A DNA stretch of 10,793 bases from the NCBI GenBank assembly GCA_036512155.1, contig DATCBD010000093.1, positions 1 to 10,793 of the forward strand. Reading direction: 5' to 3'. Below the pieces are notes generated by a model, which ran no database searches, was not told where the DNA came from, and was given only the letters and a program-made list of their open reading frames with translations. The position numbers and the translations under genes were made by a program. Source of the DNA: Palsa-739 sp036512155. Lineage in GTDB: Bacteria > Actinomycetota > Thermoleophilia > Gaiellales > Gaiellaceae. Positions 6,563 through 10,793 of this stretch are shown in pieces (positions within the stretch are counted from its first letter, which is position 1; every line of letters begins with the position of its first letter).

Positions 6563-6964
6563 TTACTGCAAGGTAGTGACGTACACCTTGCGCTCGCGCG
6601 GGCCGTCGAACTCGCAGAAGAAGATGCCCTGGTAGGTGCCGAGGCCGAGGCCGCCCTCCCGCAACGGGATGAGCACCTGCGGGCTCGACGCGAGCGACGC
6701 GCGCGCGTGCGACGGGGCGTTCGGCCCGTCGGCGTCGTCGTGCTTCCACTCCCATTCGTCCGAGACGACGTGGTGGAACGCATTCTCGAGGTCGTCCACG
6801 AGCTCGGGGTCGATGCGCTCGTTGATGGTCACGCCCGCGGTCGTGTGCGGCACGTATACGAGCGCCGCTGCTGCCCCGTTCGTCTCCCCGAGTGCCTCGC
6901 GGACGAGATCGGTGATCTCGATCAGCTGCGTCTTCCGGTCGGTCTTGAGGGTGATCTCCTGCAC
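6563..6964 (-). CDS. YjbQ family protein (UPF0047)
   Basis: 133 residues, the usual full length for this family of small beta-barrel proteins that form trimers. The diagnostic motifs are all present: VPHTTAGVTINE 38-49, H75, N82, HARASL 86-91 and GTYQGIFFCEFDGPR 109-123. H40, H75 and H86 are the likely metal or active-site positions. Family members have been reported to have weak thiamine-phosphate synthase activity, but the physiological role is not settled. It starts with GTG 6964, 9 nt after a TAGGAT -10 box. It is divergent from the M3-like peptidase gene and shares a promoter core with it. Confidence 0.9.
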   Translation of the reverse strand: MQEITLKTDRKTQLIEITDLVREALGETNGAAAALVYVPHTTAGVTINERIDPELVDDLENAFHHVVSDEWEWKHDDADGPNAPSHARASLASSPQVLIPLREGGLGLGTYQGIFFCEFDGPRERKVYVTTLQ

Positions 6965-6972
6965 GGCGTAAC

Positions 6973-6978
6973 TATCCT
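6973..6978 (+). promoter_or_regulatory. -10 box (TATCCT) reading toward the M3-like peptidase gene
   Basis: TATCCT on the plus strand. It overlaps the minus-strand -10 of the YjbQ-family gene almost completely (one 7-bp TATCCTA box read both ways). A transcript from it would start near 6985, giving a leader of about 100 nt for the peptidase gene at 7085. Confidence 0.45.
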
Positions 6979-6979
6979 A
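6974..6979 (-). promoter_or_regulatory. -10 box (TAGGAT) for the YjbQ-family gene
   Basis: TAGGAT on the minus strand lies 9 nt before GTG 6964. No Shine-Dalgarno site is present, so the mRNA is predicted to be leaderless. Confidence 0.5.
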
Positions 6980-7023
6980 AAGCCATGGCGCGGTTTCGAG
7001 CGTTGGAGTCCGGTATTGAAGAC

Positions 7024-7074
7024 GGCCGCGCGGGAAACCCGCGCGGCCTGAGGGCGGCGCCGACAAGCGGCGCC
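7024..7074 (+). promoter_or_regulatory. Two stable hairpins in the peptidase leader
   Basis: Hairpin 1 is a perfect 11-bp stem, GGCCGCGCGGG (7024-7034) pairing with CCCGCGCGGCC (7038-7048) around an AAA loop. Hairpin 2 is a 7-bp stem, GGCGCCG (7056-7062) pairing with CGGCGCC (7068-7074) around ACAAG. The second ends 10 nt before GTG 7085. Neither is followed by a T tract, so they are not ordinary terminators. They could protect the 5' end or restrict translation. Confidence 0.6.
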
Positions 7075-7084
7075 TGAGACGCTC

Positions 7085-8569
7085 GTGGCCGAACCGCTGA
7101 GCCAACGGCAGCTCGACGACCTGAGCGCCGACGCCGACCGCTTCATCGCCGAGCTCGACGAGGAGACGTACCTCCACTTCGCCGGCCTGAAGGACGGGTA
7201 CGAGCTGACGCCGATCTACGAGCGGCACGAGGAGCTGACGAAGCTCGAGACAGCGCTCTCGGTCGGCGCCTCGGTGGACGGGAACCGCAACACGCGCGAG
7301 CTGTGGCGATTCGCGTGCGAGGGCTATCTCGGCAACTTCGTCCGCGACGAGGCCGAGCGCGCCGCCGAGCTCGAGGCAACGCTGACGGCGGAGGTCGACG
7401 GCGAGGAGATCCCGTACCGGAACATGCGGTCGTCGATCATGAACGAGCCCGACCGCGCGCGCCGCGAGCGCCTCGAGCGCGAGCGCAACGAGCTCACCGA
7501 GGAGCACCTGAACCCGCTGCACCTGCGCGCGGCCGAAATCGTCCATCGCGAGACCACGCGACTGGGAGCGCCGAACTACGTCGACCTGTACCGCGGTTTC
7601 GGTTTCGGGCTCGACGCGCTTGCGAAGCAGTGCCGCGACTTCCTCGACTCGACCGAGCGCCTGTGGGAGGAGGCGGGCGACCGCTTCTTCCGCGGGCGAG
7701 TCGGGCTCGGCATCGGCGAGGCGGAGCGCTGGGACGTCGCCCGCGTCTGGCGCGGCGCCGGGTGGGACGCCGCCTTCCCCGCCGCACGCATGGTGCCGGC
7801 GCTCGAGGCGAGCCTCGCCGACCTCGGCGTCGACCTGCGCGCGCAGCGGAACGTCGAGCTCGACCTCGAGGACCGGCCGAAGAAGTCGCCGCGCGCGTTC
7901 TGCGTCCCGATCGAGATCCCCGGCCGCGTCGTGCTCGTGATCAAGCCTGCCGGCGGCCCCGAGGACTGGGGCGCGCTCTTCCACGAGGCCGGGCACACGG
8001 AGCACTACGCCCATACGTCGCCGTCGCTCACGGTCGAGGAGAAGCGTCTCGGCGACAATGCCGTCACCGAGGGCTGGGCGATGCTGCTCGAGCATCTGAC
8101 CATCGACCCGGTGTGGCTCGAACGGCGACTCGACTTCCCGCGGCCGCGCGAGTACGCGGCCGAGGGCGCGGTGCAGCTCCTGTGGATGCTCCGCCGTTAC
8201 TGCGCGAAGCTCCTGTACGAGCTCGAGCTCCAGGCGGCGCCCGACGTAGCTGCGCTCCGTCCGCGGTACGTCGAGCTGTTGAGCGACGCGCTGAAGGTGA
8301 CGCCGAGCGACACCGACTACCTCGACGACGTCGACCAGGGCTTCTACTCGTCCGAGTACCTGCGCGCGTGGGCGTTCGAGGCGCAGCTGCGCGGCTACCT
8401 GCGCGAGCGGTGGGGCAACGCGTGGTTCACGCGTCGGGAGGCCGGTGCGCTCCTGCGCGAGCTCTGGAACGAGGGGCAGAAGCCGACCGCGGACGAGATC
8501 CTCGCGGACGTGAGCGGCCAGGACCTCCAGCTGGAGGCAGTCGCGGACAGGATCCGCGAAGCGCTCTAG
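7085..8569 (+). CDS. M3-like zinc metallopeptidase (HEAGH)
   Basis: A 494-residue, mostly helical cytoplasmic protein with no signal peptide. The zinc site is ALFHEAGHTEHYAH at 297-310 (H300, E301, H304), followed by E329 in VTEGWAMLLEH. The 25-residue gap from the second His to the Glu is the one found in M3 oligopeptidases (thimet oligopeptidase, oligoendopeptidase F), so I infer a gluzincin of that clan. It is shorter than typical M3 enzymes (roughly 600-700 residues), and similarity outside the active site could not be judged by eye, so it may be a separate family. The N-terminal 280 residues are charged and coiled-coil-like. A role in degrading small peptides is inferred. GTG 7085 is the only start after the in-frame stop at 7049; it has no good Shine-Dalgarno site and sits just behind two hairpins. 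Confidence 0.75.
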   Translation: MAEPLSQRQLDDLSADADRFIAELDEETYLHFAGLKDGYELTPIYERHEELTKLETALSVGASVDGNRNTRELWRFACEGYLGNFVRDEAERAAELEATLTAEVDGEEIPYRNMRSSIMNEPDRARRERLERERNELTEEHLNPLHLRAAEIVHRETTRLGAPNYVDLYRGFGFGLDALAKQCRDFLDSTERLWEEAGDRFFRGRVGLGIGEAERWDVARVWRGAGWDAAFPAARMVPALEASLADLGVDLRAQRNVELDLEDRPKKSPRAFCVPIEIPGRVVLVIKPAGGPEDWGALFHEAGHTEHYAHTSPSLTVEEKRLGDNAVTEGWAMLLEHLTIDPVWLERRLDFPRPREYAAEGAVQLLWMLRRYCAKLLYELELQAAPDVAALRPRYVELLSDALKVTPSDTDYLDDVDQGFYSSEYLRAWAFEAQLRGYLRERWGNAWFTRREAGALLRELWNEGQKPTADEILADVSGQDLQLEAVADRIREAL

Positions 8570-8572
8570 ACT
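8567..8572 (+). promoter_or_regulatory. -10 box (TAGACT) for the rhomboid gene
   Basis: TAGACT lies 9 nt before GTG 8582. Its first three bases are the stop codon of the metallopeptidase gene. A weak -35 candidate (CGGACA, 8543-8548) lies 18 nt upstream inside that gene. This predicts a separate leaderless transcript even though the two genes are only 12 bp apart. Confidence 0.5.
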
Positions 8573-8581
8573 CGGGCCGCC

Positions 8582-9301
8582 GTGATCCCGCTCCGGGACA
8601 ACGTTCCCACCCGCCGGTTCCCGTACGTCACCATCGGGCTGATCGTCGCCTGCTTCCTCGTCTGGTTCTGGGAGCTGTCGAAGCCGGGCGTCGACGTCCA
8701 CGTCTTCCGGGACGGCTTCTACCCGTGCGCGGTGCAGGGGCCGTGCCACCTGTCGCTCGGGTTCCACGCCCTGCCCTGGTACGAGGGCGTGTTCACTGGG
8801 ATGTTCATGCACGCGAGCTGGGAGCACATCCTCGGGAACATGCTCTTCCTCTGGATCTTCGGCAACAACGTCGAGGACGCGATCGGCTCGATCGGGTTCC
8901 TGTTCTGGTACCTCGGCGCCGGCGTTGTCGCGATGGCTCTCCAGACGGCGATCACGCTCCACTTCGCCGGCGTGAACGGAGCCAGCATCCCGAACATCGG
9001 AGCGAGTGGCGCGATCGCGGGCGTTCTCGGGGCGTACTTCGTCCTCCTCCCCCGCGCCCGCGTGCTGACGCTGATCTTCTTCGGGATCATCCTCATCCGC
9101 GAGATCCCGGCCTTCTGGTTCCTGCTCATCTGGATCGGTCTCCAGATCTGGGACGGCGGCCTCTCGTTCCTCCAACCGCAGGCCGGCGGCGGGGTCGCCT
9201 TCTTCGCACACATCGGCGGCTTCGCCTTCGGCATCGCCACCATCCTGCTCGTGGCGAGGAACAAGCCAAGTGCGCCCGTGTCGAAGTACCCGGTCTATTG
9301 A
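8582..9301 (+). CDS. Rhomboid family intramembrane serine protease
   Basis: A 239-residue polytopic membrane protein. The rhomboid signature is complete: the first long helix at about 15-31, then FMHASWEHILGNMLFLWIFG at 75-94 (H82 and N86 are the HxxxN residues of the oxyanion region), the catalytic serine S142 in GASGAIAG, and the catalytic H210 in FFAHIGGFAFG. Hydrophobic segments flank these, giving the basic six-helix core. An insertion between the first helix and the active-site region (about 36-66, with FYPCAVQGPC) is typical of the actinobacterial type and may hold a disulfide (C49, C55). The substrate is unknown. Start GTG 8582 follows a -10 box, and no Shine-Dalgarno site is visible. 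Confidence 0.92.
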   Translation: MIPLRDNVPTRRFPYVTIGLIVACFLVWFWELSKPGVDVHVFRDGFYPCAVQGPCHLSLGFHALPWYEGVFTGMFMHASWEHILGNMLFLWIFGNNVEDAIGSIGFLFWYLGAGVVAMALQTAITLHFAGVNGASIPNIGASGAIAGVLGAYFVLLPRARVLTLIFFGIILIREIPAFWFLLIWIGLQIWDGGLSFLQPQAGGGVAFFAHIGGFAFGIATILLVARNKPSAPVSKYPVY

Positions 9302-9624
9302 GGTTCGAAGACCACGTCCAGCGAGCGGTGGCCTCGCTCCCGCCGGAGTTGCGGGCGGCGCTCCAGAACATCGAGATCTCGGTCGAGGACGAGCATCCCG
9401 ACGACCCCGACATCTTCGGCTTGTACGAGGGCGTCCCGCTGCCGGAGCGGGGCGACTGGGCGGGCGCGCTCCCCGACCGGATCCGGATCTTCCGGCTCCC
9501 GCTCGTGGAGTCGTTCCCCGACCCGGCCGAGCTGGAGGAGGAGATCCGGGTGACCGTTCTCCACGAGCTCGCCCACTACTTCGGGATCGACGAGGACCGG
9601 CTGGACGAACTCGGATACGGCTGA
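9298..9624 (+). CDS. Small zinc metallopeptidase (metallopeptidase family, HELAHYFG)
   Basis: The 108-residue protein matches the short bacterial metallopeptidase family (zincin_1 type), about 110-130 residues long and often annotated only as metallopeptidase family protein. N-terminal FEDHVQRAVASLPPEL (3-18) is typical. The zinc site is HELAHYFGID at 89-98, followed by DEDRLDELGY at 98-107. The family is conserved in actinobacteria but its substrate is not established. The start must be TTG 9298: no ATG or GTG is available in frame nearby, and the alignable N-terminus begins there. TTG overlaps the rhomboid TGA in a TTGA tetranucleotide, so translation is coupled to that gene. Confidence 0.85.
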   Translation: MRFEDHVQRAVASLPPELRAALQNIEISVEDEHPDDPDIFGLYEGVPLPERGDWAGALPDRIRIFRLPLVESFPDPAELEEEIRVTVLHELAHYFGIDEDRLDELGYG

Positions 9625-9680
9625 ACACGGCTCTCCGTTTCCTGCGGAATGCTCCGGGCAGGTCATGCGTTTCACAAGTC

Positions 9681-9923
9681 ATGAGAACGTTCCAGGAGAT
9701 ACACCAGGAGATCGATCGCCTCAGCGCGGAGCGCGTTGGCTTGTACCAGCAGCTCTCCGCTGAGTACGACGCGGCCATCGTGGCTGACATCCACCGCCTC
9801 GACGCGGAGCTCGACCGGCTTTGGGACGAGCACCGCGCCCTGCGCGCCCGGGTGCGCTTCGGCGACCGGAACAAGATCGTCGCCCGCGCGCGGGTCGAAG
9901 AGCGGCTCGAGCGCGCGGCCTAA
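9681..9923 (+). CDS. Small helical protein, possibly DUF2630-like
   Basis: 80 residues, charged and almost wholly helical, with coiled-coil potential in 1-60. The second half (RLDAELDRLWDEHRALRA, about 39-56, then fGD and VEERLE) resembles the C-terminal LDqcWDLLRqRRA..G.dP...VE pattern of DUF2630 proteins, a small actinobacterial family. This is a by-eye match and may be coincidental. ATG 9681 is the only plausible start; neither a Shine-Dalgarno site nor a clear -10 box was seen. It sits 56 bp after the small zincin gene and ends just before the palindromic element. Confidence 0.6.
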   Translation: MRTFQEIHQEIDRLSAERVGLYQQLSAEYDAAIVADIHRLDAELDRLWDEHRALRARVRFGDRNKIVARARVEERLERAA

Positions 9924-9936
9924 ATTCCCTCCGGCA

Positions 9937-9980
9937 GGCGCGTCCCTGCCCCCCTTTTTCGGGGTTGACAGGGACGCGCC
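9937..9980 (+). repeat. 44-bp palindromic element (REP-like or unusual terminator)
   Basis: A perfect 12-bp inverted repeat, GGCGCGTCCCTG (9937-9948) and CAGGGACGCGCC (9969-9980), encloses an inner 4-bp stem CCCC (9951-9954)/GGGG (9961-9964) with loop TTTTTC. It starts 13 bp after the stop of the small helical protein gene. It resembles REP/MITE-type dispersed palindromes in size and form. No second copy was seen in this window. It could also act as a stabilising 3' hairpin; the nearest T run (9995-9999) is 14 nt past the stem, so it is not a standard intrinsic terminator. TTGACA at 9965-9970 overlaps the right arm. Confidence 0.7.
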
Positions 9981-10037
9981 GGCGTCGGATGCTGTTTTTG
10001 GTCTGCGGCACAGATCGAATTTCGAGGAGCCAGCCGC

Positions 10038-10313
10038 GTGACCGTTTTCCCCCTGCCGGACCAAGTGCCTTCCGAGACGGAGCTGGCGCGGCGTCTGCGT
10101 GCGGTGGAGCGGCGCGAGCGGCAGCTCGACCAGGCGCTCGCGGCCGTCGCCGCGCAGCGGGAGCAGCTGGCGGCGATCCAGGCCGAGTACGAGCGGCGCC
10201 GGGAAGGCCTCATCGCTCGGACACGCGAGGTGGAGGTGGAGCGCGACCGGCTTCGCGCCGAGCGGGCCGAGGTCGTGGCGCAGAGCCTCTCGCAGGACCG
10301 CGCTCTACACTGA
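10038..10313 (+). CDS. Small coiled-coil protein, function unknown
   Basis: 91 residues. After a short Pro-containing N-terminus (MTVFPLPDQVPSE), residues 14-85 form one long charged helix rich in Arg, Glu, Ala and Leu with heptad-like spacing, so it is a predicted coiled coil. I do not recognise a family. The GTG at 10038 is supported by a strong Shine-Dalgarno site, GAGGAG at 10024-10029 with 8 nt spacing. This contrasts with the leaderless pattern of most neighbours. A possible promoter is TTGACA 9965-9970 with GATGCT 9988-9993 (17 nt apart), but the -10 match is weak. Its TGA stop overlaps the -10 box of the tRNA-like remnant. Confidence 0.6.
   Translation: MTVFPLPDQVPSETELARRLRAVERRERQLDQALAAVAAQREQLAAIQAEYERRREGLIARTREVEVERDRLRAERAEVVAQSLSQDRALH
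10306..10311 (+). promoter_or_regulatory. -10 box (TACACT) of the tRNA-like remnant
   Basis: TACACT lies 12 nt before the first base of the tRNA-like sequence at 10324, a usual distance for a tRNA promoter. It is identical to the -10 box at 140-145. No clear -35 was seen. Confidence 0.45.
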
Positions 10314-10323
10314 GCCGCAGCGC

Positions 10324-10369
10324 GGGGCGTTAGCTCAGCTGGGAGAGCGCCGGCTTTGGCAAGCGGAGG
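10324..10369 (+). pseudogene. Truncated tRNA-Ala-like gene (5' part only)
   Basis: GGGGCGT (acceptor 5' strand, 10324-10330), TA, then a normal D arm GCTC (10333-10336)/GAGC (10345-10348) with loop AGCTGGGA, then CCGGC TTTGGCAA GCGGAGG. This matches the 5' two-thirds of bacterial tRNA-Ala. The anticodon arm is damaged: relative to the usual CCGGC TTTGCAA GCCGG there is one extra G in the loop and one C missing from the 3' stem. After GGAGG (10365-10369) the resemblance stops: there is no T arm (GGTTCGA) and no matching acceptor 3' strand or CCA anywhere downstream in the window. It is therefore a remnant, a recombination boundary or an assembly join. Confidence 0.6.
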
Positions 10370-10685
10370 CGGCGGCGGACGCAGCCCTCAGGAGACCTCC
10401 TCAGCCGCATGGTTAAGCGGCTTCATCTTAACCGCATGGACCTTGCGAGGCTCTACGGTCCGGGTTGGGTTACCAAGTTCTTACCAATCTCGACGTTGGC
10501 TGGAAAGCTAGGTACAGAGGGCAGCCACGATCAGAGAGACAGGGCTAGAAACAGATCCTGCGGGGAGAAGACTTAGCTGTCCCTCAGCTAACCGATCTGA
10601 TATACGCGCGCGCGTCAGACAACTTAAGTCGACAGAGAGCAAGGCGAACGCTCAAGTGAGAAGACGCTCGCGCAGCACAGTCTTG
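10370..10685. other. Noncoding lower-GC stretch with repeats and hairpins
   Basis: I see no convincing gene here. By hand count 134 of 240 bases are G or C in 10441-10680 (about 56%), well below the coding DNA (44 of 60 in a sampled block, 901-960). It contains a CCGCATGG direct repeat (10405-10412, 10432-10439) and two overlapping hairpins: AGCCGC 10403-10408/GCGGCT 10417-10422, and GGTTAAG 10411-10417/CTTAACC 10427-10433. It also contains TTACCAA direct repeats (10470-10476, 10481-10487), a 7-bp hairpin TTAGCTG 10573-10579/CAGCTAA 10585-10591, and an alternating ACGCGCGCGCGT palindrome (10604-10615). It may hold a structured RNA or attachment-site DNA; neither is shown. Confidence 0.55.
10470..10487 (+). 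repeat. TTACCAA direct repeat, 11-bp spacing
   Basis: Two exact TTACCAA copies (10470-10476 and 10481-10487) are offset by 11 bp, about one helical turn, which is the arrangement expected for cooperative protein binding. They lie about 100 bp after the broken tRNA. Confidence 0.5.
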
Positions 10686-10691
10686 TATCCT
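10686..10691 (+). promoter_or_regulatory. -10 box (TATCCT) for the partial secreted protein gene
   Basis: TATCCT lies 9 nt before ATG 10701, the same box and spacing pattern as elsewhere in the window. It predicts a leaderless mRNA. Confidence 0.5.
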
Positions 10692-10700
10692 TTGGTGCGT

Positions 10701-10793
10701 ATGTTGAGCATGACCAGACGCTTCTGCGGCGTTGTGGTCGTCGCGCTGGCGGTCGCACTTCCGGCGGCTGCGAAGGAGGGAGCGCAGGCGCAT
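10701..10793 (+). CDS. N-terminus of a secreted protein (partial, runs off the window)
   Basis: Only the first 31 residues are present. They form a good signal peptide: MLSMTRR, a hydrophobic core CGVVVVALAVAL (9-20), then PAAA with likely cleavage before KEG, near residue 24. The mature protein lies outside the window, so its function cannot be told. ATG 10701 fits the -10 spacing; ATG 10710 is an in-frame alternative. The host-like promoter suggests this gene belongs to the same genome type as the left part of the window despite the odd stretch before it. Confidence 0.6.
   Translation, partial: MLSMTRRFCGVVVVALAVALPAAAKEGAQAH

Noticed and set aside
7024..7074. Intrinsic terminator
   Set aside because: The hairpins lack a following T tract and lie in a divergent intergenic region upstream of a gene, where no transcript should end.
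6977..9874. A 965-codon open frame on the minus strand spanning the peptidase and rhomboid genes
   Set aside because: It is antisense to three genes with clear catalytic motifs, its product is a low-complexity Arg/Glu/His/Pro string without domains, and long antisense frames are expected at this GC content.
10604..10615. ACGCGCGCGCGT alternating palindrome as a functional Z-DNA or regulator site
   Set aside because: Simple CG runs are common in high-GC genomes and nothing nearby ties it to a gene.
10324..10700. An intact tRNA with a group I intron in the anticodon loop
   Set aside because: No T arm, no complementary acceptor 3' strand and no recognisable intron core were found in the remaining sequence.
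10584..10793. A minus-strand gene at the right edge (69 codons)
   Set aside because: It overlaps the well-formed signal peptide and promoter on the plus strand and has no domain or ribosome binding signal.
1..10793. CRISPR array or insertion sequence
   Set aside because: No regularly spaced repeats, transposase, integrase or cas gene was seen.

Overview
The window looks like chromosomal DNA from a high-GC actinobacterium, possibly of the deep-branching Thermoleophilia/Gaiella type. The lineage is inferred from style and was not tested. Coding DNA is very GC-rich, GTG starts are common, and most genes lack a Shine-Dalgarno site. Instead they carry a TAnnnT -10 box 6, 9 or 11 nt before the start codon, the hallmark of leaderless transcription.

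Layout. (1) 157-3192, plus strand: a three-gene operon with a glycosyltransferase/PHP-hydrolase fusion, a divergent uracil-DNA-glycosylase-superfamily protein, and a polytopic membrane protein. I read the last as a presenilin/signal-peptide-peptidase-like intramembrane aspartyl protease (D123, GPPD164, PAL 209-211). (2) 3155-3760: a small two-TM protein (minus) and a small TM + Cys/His-rich protein (plus), transcribed divergently from overlapping -10 boxes. (3) 3757-6964, minus strand: a TRAM-domain 23S rRNA m5U methyltransferase (RlmD/RumA type), a secreted phosphoesterase of the acid phosphatase/phospholipase C family, and a YjbQ-family protein, each with its own -10 box. (4) 7085-9624, plus strand: an M3-like HEAGH metallopeptidase preceded by a hairpin-rich leader, a rhomboid serine protease, and a small HELAH zincin translationally coupled to it by a TTG start. 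(5) 9681-10313: two small helical/coiled-coil proteins separated by a 44-bp palindromic element. (6) 10314-10700: a noncoding stretch of lower GC that opens with a promoter and the 5' two-thirds of a tRNA-Ala-like gene with no 3' end, then repeats and hairpins. (7) From 10701: the start of a secreted protein that runs off the window.

The genes do not form one obvious pathway. Four apparent proteases lie within 7 kb: presenilin-like, rhomboid, M3-like and a small zincin. Two are intramembrane proteases of unrelated catalytic class. The best candidates for something undescribed are the short presenilin-like protein with a GPPD variant of GxGD, encoded inside an operon with a non-canonical UDG; the broken tRNA boundary; and the paired divergent promoters that share one -10 box.
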